NCBI GenBank assembly: GCA_963776675.1
Contig: CAVZNR010000029.1
Coordinates: 136,518 to 200,517 of the forward strand
Source of the DNA: Hyphomicrobium_A sp963776675
Lineage (GTDB): Bacteria > Pseudomonadota > Alphaproteobacteria > Rhizobiales > Hyphomicrobiaceae
Direction of reading: 5' to 3'
DNA length: 64,000 nt
Below, in pieces: positions 28,755 to 37,661 of the stretch. A program made the position numbers and the translations under genes. Under the pieces are notes generated by a model. That model saw nothing but the letters and a program-made list of their open reading frames with translations. It ran no database searches and was not told the DNA's origin. The number at the start of each line of letters is the position of its first letter. Positions within the stretch are counted from its first letter, which is position 1.

Positions 28755-29399
28755 CTACAAACACTTGGTCTTGACCCATTCTGGACGCTTTCCCGATCGG
28801 TACGGTGCATCGGTCCGCTTAGACACGATGCCTGGCAGTCCCATTTTGCATGCGCCTTCTAGCACGGCAGCGCCATCGCCTTCCATATGGTCGCAGTAAA
28901 GGATGCGCTCAGAAAACGCCGTCTCCAAGAAGGTTCGCAGCACGCGCTTGCGCTCGATCAAGGCGGCGCCGCGTAGGTCGAAGCCGTCAAGATAGAGAAC
29001 ATCGAAGGCAAAATAGACGATCCGCGCACCGCGCTTTGCCAGCTCGCCGGCGACATCGGGAAACGACGGCATGCCCTTTTTGTCGATGGCGACAACCTCC
29101 CCATCCAGCACAAACGTGTTGGCGGGAAGCGCAGCCATTGCATGAGTGATGATCGGCATGCGCTCGGTCCAGTCTTGCCCGTGGCGCGTGTAGATTGTGG
29201 GACGCTTGTCGAACTGCAGCTGCGACCGATAGCCGTCGTACTTTATCTCGTGCAGCCAGCAATCGCCTTGGGGCGGCGACTTGCGCTGTGTGGGTATGCA
29301 AGGTTCCACGAAACCCGGCGCGGGAGCGATCTCAACGCCTTCGAGCGTGCGGGCAATGAAGCGGGCCGGCGATTTGTGAGTGGATGAGCGGCGCGGCAA
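28755..29399 (-). CDS. ATP-dependent DNA ligase, adenylation domain only
   Basis: 215 residues if it starts at TTG 29399, which follows GAGGAAGCGAG; the frame is open further but overlaps hisA. The nucleotidyltransferase motifs are present: I WLHEIKYDGYR (lysine adenylation site), III VLDGEVVAID, IIIa IVYFAFDVLYLDG, IV GIVSKRTDAPY and V PEWVKTKC. The protein stops directly after motif V, so the OB-fold that follows in LigD- or LigC-type ligases is missing. It resembles the ligase part of LigD, which normally also has polymerase and nuclease domains. Function in repair is uncertain; a remnant is possible. Confidence 0.7.
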   Translation of the reverse strand: MPRRSSTHKSPARFIARTLEGVEIAPAPGFVEPCIPTQRKSPPQGDCWLHEIKYDGYRSQLQFDKRPTIYTRHGQDWTERMPIITHAMAALPANTFVLDGEVVAIDKKGMPSFPDVAGELAKRGARIVYFAFDVLYLDGFDLRGAALIERKRVLRTFLETAFSERILYCDHMEGDGAAVLEGACKMGLPGIVSKRTDAPYRSGKRPEWVKTKCL

Positions 29400-29427
29400 C
29401 AGCGTTCTCGCTTCCTCGCACGGCCCG

Positions 29428-30156
29428 TCACGCAGCGGCGATGAGCGCCAGCGCTTCCCGCGCATCGATGCGGCCGTCGTAAAGCGCGCGGCCCGCAATC
29501 GCCCCTTCGAGCATCGCATACTCGGGCTTCATCAGTGCCTTGATGTCCTCGATCGACGCCAAGCCGCCCGAGGCGATGACGGGGATTTTGATGGTGCGGG
29601 CGAGCGCGGCCGTCGACTCCAGGTTGAGACCCTTGAGGATGCCGTCGCGCTCGATGTCGGTGTAGATGATCGCCGCCACGCCCACGTTCTCAAAACGACG
29701 CGCCAGGTCGATCGCCGTCAGCTCCGCCGTTTCGGACCAGCCTTCGACCGCCACCTTGCCGCCCTTGGCGTCGATGCCGACGGCGATGCGGCCGGGATAG
29801 TCGCGGCACGCGCGCACCACGACATCCGGGTTGCGCACGGCCGCGGTCCCGAGAATGACGCGCGCAATGCCCTTCGACAGCCACATCTCGATCGTCTCGA
29901 AATCGCGGATGCCGCCGCCGAGCTGCACGGGAATGGAGACCGCATCGAGGATCGCATCCACGGCTGCGCCATTGACGGGGTGGCCCTCGAAGGCGCCGTT
30001 GAGATCGACGATGTGCAGATACTTGAAGCCCTGGCTCTCGAAGCTGAGCGCCTGCGCGGCCGGATCGTCGTTGAACACGGTCGCGGCATCCATGGCGCCG
30101 AGCTTCAGGCGCACGCACTGGCCGTCTTTGAGGTCGATGGCGGGAAAGAGGATCAA
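29428..30156 (-). CDS. hisA: ProFAR isomerase HisA
   Basis: 243 residues, starting at TTG 30156 so that it opens LILFPAIDLKDGQCVRLKLG. Isomerises ProFAR to PRFAR in histidine synthesis. A TIM barrel with the catalytic aspartates in AIDLKDG and IIYTDIERDG, plus VQLGGGIRDFE and PVIASGGLASIEDI phosphate-binding segments. An upstream open stretch adds 13 residues that do not match the family. Divergent from the next plus-strand gene. Confidence 0.94.
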   Translation of the reverse strand: MILFPAIDLKDGQCVRLKLGAMDAATVFNDDPAAQALSFESQGFKYLHIVDLNGAFEGHPVNGAAVDAILDAVSIPVQLGGGIRDFETIEMWLSKGIARVILGTAAVRNPDVVVRACRDYPGRIAVGIDAKGGKVAVEGWSETAELTAIDLARRFENVGVAAIIYTDIERDGILKGLNLESTAALARTIKIPVIASGGLASIEDIKALMKPEYAMLEGAIAGRALYDGRIDAREALALIAAA

Positions 30157-30296
30157 GGCACTCTCGCAAGGGCTAAAGGCACGTGGTCGGCACAACCAAG
30201 GTCATCAGATCGCTATCATTGGTGCCGATAGAGAAGTCCCGGCTCGCGAAGTCAAGGCCGGGCGTCACCGGTTCAGTCTCGTCCTTTGTTGTTGCG

Positions 30297-30605
30297 ATGG
30301 CCTTAGCGTTTCTGAAATCCCCGCCGCCCGAGCGGCAAGGCCGGCCGCTGACCGAGGCGGATGCGGTCGACATCTGGATCGCGCGCTGGCTCAAGATCCG
30401 CCGCCGCGATCTGGTGCGCCGCTATGCTTGCGACCCCCGCCGGCTGTACGAGATCTGGGAAGGCGCCCGTTTTCCTGCCGCCCGCGACAAGGCCTTGGAC
30501 GTGTTTCGCGACCGCTATCCGACTTTGCTCGACCGCGTGGACTTCGGCCCCCACCAGCGCATTGCGCGCACGCCCCATCCCGACCAGCTGGGGCTGTTCG
30601 AGTAG
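30297..30605 (+). CDS. Hypothetical conserved protein
   Basis: 102 residues from ATG 30297; a GTG 114 bp upstream is also in frame. Contains ADAVDIWIARWLKIRRRDLVRRYACDPRRLYEIWEGARFPAARDKALDVFRDRYPTLLDRVDFGPHQRIARTP split over a helical region with several Trp and Arg residues, suggesting nucleic-acid binding, and a closing QLGLFE. I recall similar hypothetical proteins in Hyphomicrobiales, but no function. It lies just after the divergent hisA and before the Cas2/SinR-like gene. Confidence 0.55.
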   Translation: MALAFLKSPPPERQGRPLTEADAVDIWIARWLKIRRRDLVRRYACDPRRLYEIWEGARFPAARDKALDVFRDRYPTLLDRVDFGPHQRIARTPHPDQLGLFE

Positions 30606-30822
30606 GGGCTCGTCGCGGTTTGCGATGCCCAGTCTTGCAGGCACATTTTTGCCGGAATTGCCGAGAACGCGCAAGAACGCAAAAAGAACAAACGCTGGAC
30701 AAGGCCCCTGATTCGTGGCATGTTCTCCCTACGTTCCGACGCCGCAAATGCAGCGCAATCAGGGGTAAGTGTCAGCGTCTCTCCCCTTACATCTGAAGCC
30801 CGCTAGCCAGAGAGACATCGCC

Positions 30823-31191
30823 ATGCGCACGCTCATCATCTCCTACGACCTCGCCAATCCCCACCACAACAAGCACGTGCTGGCGCAGCAGATCATGGCG
30901 CTGGGCGATGCCTGGGCGCGCCCCCTCGACCAGACCTGGTACGTGCGGACCGACGTGCGCGAGGAGACGGTCGAGGGCAAGCTGGCCGGTGTGCTCGAGG
31001 CCGAGGATGGCCTCCTGATCCAGGCGGTCGAGGACGACGCGGTGCTGACCAACACGGCGCTGCGCTGGTTCCGTCGCCGCCGCCCGTCGGTCGAGATCGC
31101 CGAGGGCTCGAACGTGATCGCCTTCCCGGCGCCGGCCGCCGACCCCGATGAGCAGCCCGAGCTGCCGCTGCCGCTCGCCCAGGCTTGCTGA
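30823..31191 (+). CDS. Small SinR/Cas2-like ferredoxin-fold protein
   Basis: 122 residues from MRTLIISYDLANPHHNKHVL. The strand with YDL, then LGDAWARPLDQTWYVRT and GLLIQAVEDDAVL resemble the small ferredoxin-fold proteins annotated as SinR-like and distantly Cas2/VapD. No CRISPR repeats or other cas genes are in the window. The tail (AFPAPAADPDEQPELPLPLAQ) is low-complexity. A clear terminator follows 70 bp later. Role unknown; toxin-like RNase or nucleic-acid binding would be guesses. Confidence 0.55.
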   Translation: MRTLIISYDLANPHHNKHVLAQQIMALGDAWARPLDQTWYVRTDVREETVEGKLAGVLEAEDGLLIQAVEDDAVLTNTALRWFRRRRPSVEIAEGSNVIAFPAPAADPDEQPELPLPLAQAC

Positions 31192-31260
31192 GGCGCTGAC
31201 CCGATCCGAATTCGTACTGCGTTTCTCTTCCCGTACTTAGTCTCGAAGCCCGAATCCCTT

Positions 31261-31292
31261 GCCCCCTCGCTCGTCCCGCGAGGGGGCTTTTT
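31261..31292 (+). terminator. Rho-independent terminator
   Basis: GCCCCCTCGC and its exact complement GCGAGGGGGC flank a 7-base loop and are followed by TTTTT. It ends transcription of the SinR/Cas2-like gene; the convergent hisH ends four bases later on the minus strand. Confidence 0.92.
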
Positions 31293-31295
31293 CGT

Positions 31296-31949
31296 CTACG
31301 GCCGCCACTTGAGAAAGTTGGCGATCAGCTTCAGGCCCAGCGTCTGGCTCTTTTCCGGGTGGAACTGCGTGCCGGCCATGTTGCCGCTCGCCACCATCGC
31401 GGTGACGGCACCGCCGTAGTCGGTTTCCGCGACGACCGCCGAGCGGCTTTCCGGAACCAGCTGGTAGGAGTGCACGAAGTAGGCGTGCAGGCCTTGAGGC
31501 CCGGTCTTGATGTCGTCGAGGAGCGCATGCGGGGTCACGACGTCGAGCGTGTTCCAGCCCATGTGCGGGATCTTCAGGCTGGCATCTTTTGGCTCGATGG
31601 CGCGCACCTCGCCCGCGATCCAATTCAAGCCGTCGGTGACTTTGAACTCGAGCCCGCGTGTCGCCATGAGTTGCATGCCGACGCAGATGCCGAGAAAGGG
31701 CCGTGCCTCGCGCCGCACCGCTGTCTCGAGTGCCTCGCGCATGCCGGCGACCGCCTCCAGCCCGCGCTTGCAGTCGGCGAACGCGCCCACGCCCGGCAGC
31801 ACGATGCGGTCTGCCGACGCCACGGTCTTGGGATCGGCGGTGACGACGATTTTTGCGTCGGCGTCGCTCTCGCGGGCCGCCCGCTCGAAGGCCTTGGCCG
31901 CGGAATGAAGATTGCCCGAGCCGTAGTCGATGATGGCGACGCGCTGCAT
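31296..31949 (-). CDS. hisH: Imidazole glycerol phosphate synthase, glutamine amidotransferase subunit
   Basis: 217 residues from MQRVAIIDYGSGNLHS. Class I glutaminase with the nucleophile in LGICVGMQLM and the catalytic His/Glu pair in GTQFHPEKSQTLG. The oxyanion segment is VLPGVGAFADC. Partner of HisF. The start 31949 is preferred; an upstream open stretch has no homology. It follows the DUF2628 gene by seven bases on the same strand, and hisB beyond, so hisB-DUF2628-hisH look like one operon. Confidence 0.96.
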   Translation of the reverse strand: MQRVAIIDYGSGNLHSAAKAFERAARESDADAKIVVTADPKTVASADRIVLPGVGAFADCKRGLEAVAGMREALETAVRREARPFLGICVGMQLMATRGLEFKVTDGLNWIAGEVRAIEPKDASLKIPHMGWNTLDVVTPHALLDDIKTGPQGLHAYFVHSYQLVPESRSAVVAETDYGGAVTAMVASGNMAGTQFHPEKSQTLGLKLIANFLKWRP

Positions 31950-31956
31950 GGACGCT

Positions 31957-32475
31957 TCAGGCCTTCGCTCCGACGAGGCGGCGTCCGCGCGCGAGGCCGT
32001 CCTTGGCGTTGCGCAGCATGGTTGCCGACCACGACGCGTTGGCGTTCTCAAGCGCCGCACCCGGCCCGGTCGAATCGGATGCGGGAGGCTCGCCCGGCTG
32101 CCACGTCTCGAAAAAGCGGCGCTCGGCCTGGTTCTGGTTGCGTGCGGCCACGGTGCCGACGTAGCGCCAGCCGCGCCGTTCGAGCGCGCTTGCGTGGATG
32201 AGGCCGGCCTCGAAGCCGATCACGATCTGGATGATCAGCAGCACCACGGCGCTCAGCTCCGAGGTGGCGCCGGCGGCCTCGATGCCCCAGGTGAGCAGGG
32301 CCGCGCCGGCGAGGAACAGCGCCAGCTCCAGCCACAAGCCCTTCACCAGGAACCACAGCGCCGGCAGAATGGCGGCGGTCCACGTGAACCGATCCTTGAC
32401 GAACACGAGCTGGGTGGCGCGATCGATGGGGTCGCGGGCGACGTTCGGCGGCTCGTAGACGGTGAAGACGACCAA
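31957..32475 (-). CDS. DUF2628 family membrane protein
   Basis: 172 residues, beginning at a TTG codon (MVVFTVYEPPNVARDPIDR). VFVKDRFTWTAAILPALWFLVKGLW, two further hydrophobic helices and the closing ARGRRLVG motif fit DUF2628. Such a gene is often found between hisB and hisH in Hyphomicrobiales. Function unknown. No signal that it takes part in histidine synthesis beyond location. Confidence 0.8.
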   Translation of the reverse strand: MVVFTVYEPPNVARDPIDRATQLVFVKDRFTWTAAILPALWFLVKGLWLELALFLAGAALLTWGIEAAGATSELSAVVLLIIQIVIGFEAGLIHASALERRGWRYVGTVAARNQNQAERRFFETWQPGEPPASDSTGPGAALENANASWSATMLRNAKDGLARGRRLVGAKA

Positions 32476-32526
32476 GGCGGCCTCGAACTCAGGATACGAA
32501 CGATTAAGTTGCGAACGGCGAAGACG

Positions 32527-33142
32527 TCAGCCGGCCAGCGTGCCCTTCGTCGACGGCACCCGCCCGGCCTGGCGCGGGTCGGCCTCGACGGCGCGGCGCA
32601 GCGCCCGCGCGAGCCCCTTATAGCAGGTCTCGGCGATATGGTGGTTGTTCTCGCCGTAAAGGTTCTCCACGTGCAGCGTGATCCCGGCGTTCTGCGCGAA
32701 GGCCTGGAACCACTCACGGAACAGCTCGGTGTCCATCTCCCCCACCTTGGGCTTGGTGAACTCGACCTTCCAGACCAGATACGGCCGCCCCGACACGTCG
32801 ATGGCCACCCGCGTCAAGGTGTCGTCCATGGGCAGGTGCACGTCGGCGTAGCGGGTGATCCCGGTCTTGTCGCCGAGCGCTCTGGGCAACCGCCTGGCCG
32901 AGCACGATGCCGGAGTCCTCCGCAGTATGGTGAAAATCGATGTGCAGGTCGCCTTTGGCCTTCAGGGTAATGTCGATCATTGAATGGCGGGCGAGCTGCT
33001 CCAACATGTGGTCGAGGAAGCCGATCCCGGTCGCCACGTCGAACTGACCGGACCCGTCGAGATCGACGCTCGCCGTGATCTCGGTCTCCTTGGTCTTGCG
33101 CTGGATGGTCGCTTGCCGCTTCAATTTTGCTCTCGTGGCCAT
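32527..33142 (-). CDS. hisB: Imidazoleglycerol-phosphate dehydratase, one frameshift
   Basis: Starts at MATRAKLKRQATIQRK. The manganese-binding repeats are GFLDHMLEQLARHSMIDI and IDFHHTAEDSGIVLGQ in the first frame and the second set ENNHHIAETCYKGLARALR in the next. One extra base near 32881 separates the halves (GQAVAQ then ALGDKTGITRYADVHLPMDD). With it removed the protein is ~204 residues, normal for monofunctional HisB. A sequence error is likely. Confidence 0.93.
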
Positions 33143-33248
33143 AGGTTGCGTCACCGGAACCGAGCGTTTATCAGCAGATGCCCTGCCGTCAAAGAGCCGC
33201 GCCCGTTCCCCTCCGGCTCCCCCGCAAATCAACTAGGGTGCAAATGCA

Positions 33249-33833
33249 ATGCAGACCCGTGACCCTAATTGGGGCTCAGCCGCTGGCGAAGCCCAATCCT
33301 GGCACGCGACCACCATACTGACCATTCGTAAAGATGGTCGTGTTGTCATTGCAGGCGACGGGCAAGTCAGCCTCGGCGCCACCATTATCAAGGCCAATGC
33401 GCGCAAGGTTCGCAAGATCGGAAAAGGCGATGTCATCGGCGGCTTTGCCGGAGCCACCGCCGATGCCTTCACCCTGTTCGAGCGCCTGGAGGCCAAGCTG
33501 GAGCAATACCCCGGGCAGCTCCTGCGCGCCTGCGTCGAGCTTGCCAAGGACTGGCGCACCGACCGCTACCTGCGCCGGCTGGAGGCCATGATGATCGTGG
33601 CCGATCGCGAGACCACGCTGGTGCTGACCGGCACCGGCGACGTGCTCGAACCGGAACGCCACGTCATGGGCATCGGCTCGGGCGGAAACTTTGCGCTGGC
33701 CGCGGCGCGCGCGCTGCTCGATCAGCCGCTCGATGCCGAGGAGATCGCCAAGAAGGCGATGGGCATTGCGGCGGAGATCTGCGTCTACACCAACACCAAC
33801 CTTGTCGTCGAAAGCCTGCCGTCGGACCGCTGA
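33249..33833 (+). CDS. hslV: ATP-dependent protease HslV, proteolytic subunit
   Basis: 194 residues. The catalytic threonine is in WHATTILTIRK (about residue 21), followed by VVIAGDGQVSLGATIIK and GGFAGATADAFTLFERLE, and GIGSGGNFALAAARAL. About 20 residues precede the catalytic threonine, so the precursor must be cut; a short propeptide of this type is known in alphaproteobacteria. HslV forms the dodecamer that degrades unfolded proteins with HslU. hslU follows 400 bp later with one gene between. Confidence 0.95.
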   Translation: MQTRDPNWGSAAGEAQSWHATTILTIRKDGRVVIAGDGQVSLGATIIKANARKVRKIGKGDVIGGFAGATADAFTLFERLEAKLEQYPGQLLRACVELAKDWRTDRYLRRLEAMMIVADRETTLVLTGTGDVLEPERHVMGIGSGGNFALAAARALLDQPLDAEEIAKKAMGIAAEICVYTNTNLVVESLPSDR

Positions 33834-33860
33834 ACGGTCGCTGTTATCCGGAGTGAGTGC

Positions 33861-34181
33861 ATGGCGTGGGTCTATCTGTTGACGGCGGGAGCGCTCGAGA
33901 TCATTGCCACCACCATCTTCCGCTACACGGACGGCATGACCCGCGCTGTTCCGACGGTGTCGTTCTTCATCATCGGCATCATCTCCTTCTACTGCCTCAA
34001 CCGCTCGCTGTCGGGCATCCCGCTCGGCACGGCCTATGCGATCTGGACCGGCATCGGAGCTGCGGGCACGGCGGTCATGGGCATCCTCGCCTATGGCGAG
34101 GGGGCGGCGCCCGTCCGCATCGTGCTGCTGTTCGGCCTCGTCGCCTGCATCGTGGGTTTGAAGTTTGTCGGCGAGCATTAG
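33861..34181 (+). CDS. Small multidrug-resistance (SMR) family transporter
   Basis: 106 residues with four membrane helices. The essential membrane glutamate is in the first helix (TAGALEIIATT, residue 13). The IPLGTAYAIWTGIGAAGTAVMG segment matches SMR proteins and is shared by EmrE-like and Gdx-like members. It could export quaternary compounds or guanidinium. No guanidine riboswitch was recognised upstream. It sits between hslV and hslU, 27 bp after hslV. Confidence 0.88.
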   Translation: MAWVYLLTAGALEIIATTIFRYTDGMTRAVPTVSFFIIGIISFYCLNRSLSGIPLGTAYAIWTGIGAAGTAVMGILAYGEGAAPVRIVLLFGLVACIVGLKFVGEH

Positions 34182-34230
34182 CGTGGCGCAGTCGGACCTC
34201 GAAAATTAGGACACCGGGACCAACTCTGAA

Positions 34231-35544
34231 ATGACTCACTTCTCTCCCCGCGAGATCGTCTCCGAGCTCGATCGCTACATCGTCGGCCAGAACGACGCCA
34301 AGCGCGCCGTCGCTATCGCGCTGCGGAACCGCTGGCGCCGCCAGCAGCTCACGGGCGACCTCAAGGAAGAGGTGCTGCCCAAGAACATCCTGATGATCGG
34401 GCCGACGGGCGTGGGCAAGACGGAGATCTCGCGTCGCTTGGCCAAGCTTGCCGGCGCTCCCTTCATCAAGGTCGAGGCGACGAAGTTTACCGAGGTTGGC
34501 TACGTGGGCCGCGACGTGGAATCGATCATCCGCGACCTGGTCGAGGTGGCGCTCGCGCTCGTCAAGGAAGTGAGACGCAAGGAGGTGCGTGCGAAGGCGG
34601 AGAAGAGCGCCGAGGAACGCGTGCTCGACGCGCTTGTCGGTCCCGGCGCCTCGCCTGCCACGCGCGACAGCTTCCGCAAAAGGCTGCGGGACGGCGAGCT
34701 CAACGACAAGGAGATCGAGATCCAGGTTGCGGAGGCCGGCGGGGGCATGCCCATGTTCGAGATTCCCGGCGCGCCCGGCGCCTCCATTGGCGCCATCAAC
34801 ATCGGCGACATGCTCGGCAAGGCATTTGGCCAGCGCACCAAGCCGCGTCGCGTGACGGTCGAGGACAGCTACGACCTGCTGATCGCCGAAGAAAGCGACA
34901 AGCTGATCGATACCGATCAGATCGTGGGCGAAGCCATCGACGCCGTGCAGAACAACGGCATCGTGTTTCTCGACGAGATTGACAAGATCTGCTCGCGCAC
35001 GGATGGCGCGCGCATCGGCGGGGACGTGTCGCGCGAAGGTGTGCAGCGCGACTTGCTGCCGCTGATCGAAGGCACGACCGTCTCTTCCAAGTACGGGCCG
35101 GTGAAGACCGACCACGTCCTCTTCATTGCGTCGGGAGCCTTCCACGTCGCCAAGCCGTCCGACCTCTTGCCGGAGCTGCAGGGCCGCCTGCCGATCCGCG
35201 TCGAGTTGAATGCACTGACGCGCGAGGACATGCGGCGCATTCTTACCGAGCCGGAGGCCAGCCTGATCAAGCAGTACGTAGCGCTGATGGCCACGGAAGG
35301 ACTGACGCTGACCTTTACCGACGATGCCATCGATGCGCTCGCCGACGTGGCCGTGCTGGTCAACTCCACCGTCGAGAACATCGGCGCGCGGCGTCTGCAG
35401 ACGGTCATGGAGCGCGTGCTGGACGAAATCTCGTTCGACGCGTCCGACCGGGACGGGCAGTCGGTCACCATCGACGCCGAATACGTGACCTCACGCATCG
35501 GCGATCTGGCGAAGAACGCCGACCTGTCGAAGTTCATCCTCTGA
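34231..35544 (+). CDS. hslU: ATP-dependent protease HslU, ATPase subunit
   Basis: 437 residues. Walker A MIGPTGVGKTEISR (residues ~55-68), the pore region, Walker B IVFLDEIDKI (about 246), and the sensor region with GRLPIRVEL. The C-terminus ends in DLSKFIL, which docks into HslV. It unfolds substrates for HslV. Co-directional with hslV and the SMR gene; a weak hairpin follows. Confidence 0.97.
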   Translation: MTHFSPREIVSELDRYIVGQNDAKRAVAIALRNRWRRQQLTGDLKEEVLPKNILMIGPTGVGKTEISRRLAKLAGAPFIKVEATKFTEVGYVGRDVESIIRDLVEVALALVKEVRRKEVRAKAEKSAEERVLDALVGPGASPATRDSFRKRLRDGELNDKEIEIQVAEAGGGMPMFEIPGAPGASIGAINIGDMLGKAFGQRTKPRRVTVEDSYDLLIAEESDKLIDTDQIVGEAIDAVQNNGIVFLDEIDKICSRTDGARIGGDVSREGVQRDLLPLIEGTTVSSKYGPVKTDHVLFIASGAFHVAKPSDLLPELQGRLPIRVELNALTREDMRRILTEPEASLIKQYVALMATEGLTLTFTDDAIDALADVAVLVNSTVENIGARRLQTVMERVLDEISFDASDRDGQSVTIDAEYVTSRIGDLAKNADLSKFIL

Positions 35545-35550
35545 CGCAGT

Positions 35551-35587
35551 GCTGCTGCTGCCGGCCATGCGTGCGGTGAGCAGCAGC
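35551..35587 (+). terminator. Hairpin after hslU
   Basis: GCTGCTGCT and AGCAGCAGC form a 9-bp stem just past the hslU stop. No clear T-tract follows, so termination is only probable. Confidence 0.4.
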
Positions 35588-35678
35588 TAAGTCATTTCCG
35601 GACCTTTCATATTTCCGTCTACTTTGCACTGCAGCAACGTGAATCACGTAGAGTACGCGTGACGCGGGGTTCTTGCTA

Positions 35679-37047
35679 ATGACGACGCATTTGCAGCGAC
35701 GTGCGGCCTGCCTGCTGGCCGGCGCCATTGCCGGTTCCGTGTTTGGTGCCGGGGAAACGCGCGCCAGCGAAAGCAGCGGCTGCGCCGCCGCCGGTGCCGG
35801 CGCGCTCAACGCCGAGGTCGCTCCGGCGGGTACGGCGACGCGCCAGGCGACACTGGACGCCGGCGACGTCCTCGATTTTACCGCCCTCTCCAACGCCGCC
35901 GTTTCCGTGAGCCTGATCAGCGGATCGGGCGCGCCCCAGAGCCTGCTCAGTGGGTCGTCGACCGCCACGGCCAGCTTCAGAGTGCCGGCGGCCGGCGCTT
36001 ACACGTTTGGCATTGCGGCCGGTCCGGGGGCTTCTGCCCAGGTAAGGGTCACATGCGTCTCCGCGCAGACGGCGGCCGCGAATGCGGCGTTCCTGGCGCG
36101 ACGCAAGGATATTATCAACGCCAAGGATCCCGACCGCATCCGCATCGACCGGACGCCGACGGCGATCGCCAATCCCGACAAGCCGCTTGCGAGCAGCGTC
36201 GCCGTCGATGAGCAGGGAAATGCCAAGGAGATCGAGTTCTCGGTGAGCCTTTCGGAGATCGAGGCCGCCGCCAACCCCGGCAGGAAGCCGTCGCCCGGCT
36301 TTGTCGATCTCTGGTTGGAAGGCCGCATGCGGAACTACGCGGTCGGCAGTTCCGACAACGGCAATCTCGGCGTTGTCTATCTCGGCACGAGGACGAAGCT
36401 CGGGCCTGACATTCTGGTCGGCGGTCTCGCCCAGTTCGATCGCGGCGTCGAAAGTGCGACGTACGGCGAAAGCCAGATGGCGGCAAGCGGTTGGATGGTA
36501 GGGCCCTACATGAGCATGAAGCTCGGTTCGGGCGTCGTATTCGATAGCCGCGTGGCGTGGGGTGAGACCGAGAACGTGGTTCCGGGCCTGGCGCTCAGCG
36601 ACAGCGAGACCGACCGCCGGCTCCTTCGCGCCAAGCTTACAGGTACGCGCCAAGTCGAAGGTTGGAATGTCGCCCCGAGCTTGAAGTTTGTCTACTTGGA
36701 GGACGCCGTGCGCGACGGCGACAGCGGCGAGACCCGGGCGCAGGGAACGGGCCGAGTTCGAATTGTTGCCGGAGGTCTCACGGCGCTTCAACGTCAATGC
36801 CGACACATTCGTCGAGCCGCGAGCAGCCGTCGGCGGTTTCGTCGGCTTTGATGACTTGACTGCGCTCGAGCCAATGGTGCTGACGGGAAGCGAAGCGGAT
36901 CTTCACCTGAAGGCCGAGGCGGGCGTTGCGCTCGGCGTAAAGGACGGCTCGCGCTTGGAGGCGACGGGCGGGGTGGAGAGCGCGGGCACGACGGCGCCGG
37001 AAACGTGGACGGGACGCCTTCAGCTCAATGTGCCGCTCGGAAAATAG
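35679..37047 (+). CDS. Autotransporter-type outer-membrane protein, one frameshift
   Basis: About 456 residues once an extra base near 36752 is removed. A signal peptide (residues ~1-30) precedes a short passenger of ~110 residues resembling pre-peptidase C-terminal (PPC-like) domains, with two cysteines. After a linker with RIDRTPTAIANPDK comes a beta-barrel of the autotransporter type (NGNLGVVYLGTRTKLGPDIL, GWMVGPYMSMKLGSGVVF). The frame break falls in the barrel. The end is LQLNVPLGK, without the usual terminal aromatic residue. The passenger is unusually short for an autotransporter. Confidence 0.75.
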
Positions 37048-37255
37048 AAGCGCGGATGTTGCGGTGCATCCAATTTTGTCAACATTGTCTTTACGCACGT
37101 GTAATGGAAAGTTATTTCAGGTGTCGCAATAGTCACGTATAGTGATTGTTGTAGGTGATCAGCATTGGCGCGGGTATCCGCCTCGCAAGGCGGTTTGAAA
37201 TAGCTCCCCCACTTATTCATGCCTGCGGTGCTGGTCTCCCGCGAGGAGGTGATGC

Positions 37256-37459
37256 ATGGCATGCCCGAAACTAGAGGTCCGAGGAAAACGGGTCATCCTG
37301 CTCAGCGGGTTTCACGACACGTTCGACGCTGAACGTGCGTCCGTCGTGATCAAGGACGGTGATGTGAAATCCGTCGAGCTTCTGCAGCAATCGGCAAGAC
37401 GGCACCCCGACGCGGTTGCTTTCGGCTACGTCGCGGGGAAATGGGTTCCGGCCGCTTGA
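37256..37459 (+). CDS. Small hypothetical protein
   Basis: 67 residues, preceded by a strong GAGGAGGTGATG site, which supports the start. Sequence MACPKLEVRGKRVILLSGFH then AERASVVIKDGDVKSVELLQ and a closing FGYVAGKWVPAA; no membrane segment. I do not recognise it. It lies alone after the autotransporter in a region with a hairpin 100 bp downstream. Confidence 0.5.
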   Translation: MACPKLEVRGKRVILLSGFHDTFDAERASVVIKDGDVKSVELLQQSARRHPDAVAFGYVAGKWVPAA

Positions 37460-37559
37460 GGCCAGGACTTGAGGCCAAATGGCCGGGGCGGTGAGGCGCG
37501 CCCCATTAGCGAAAGCTCGACCTACCGAGGCGATGACCCCCAGGAATACCTTTGGCTCG

Positions 37560-37592
37560 CCCCGCAGACCGGCACTCCGCCGGCCTGCGGGG
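37560..37592. terminator. Hairpin after the small hypothetical gene
   Basis: CCCCGCAGACCGG pairs with CCGGCCTGCGGGG except one A-C mismatch, with a 7-base loop. No T-tract. Could end the small gene's transcript. Confidence 0.35.
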
Positions 37593-37661
37593 CTTGCGCC
37601 CTTTCAGGCGGCCGGAAGACGCGTTAGATAGGGCGCGAACGCCTCGGCCTATAAGAGAAAC

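Noticed and set aside
30823..31191. A CRISPR-Cas locus
   Set aside because: Only a Cas2-like fold is suggested; no repeats, cas1 or effector genes are present in the window.
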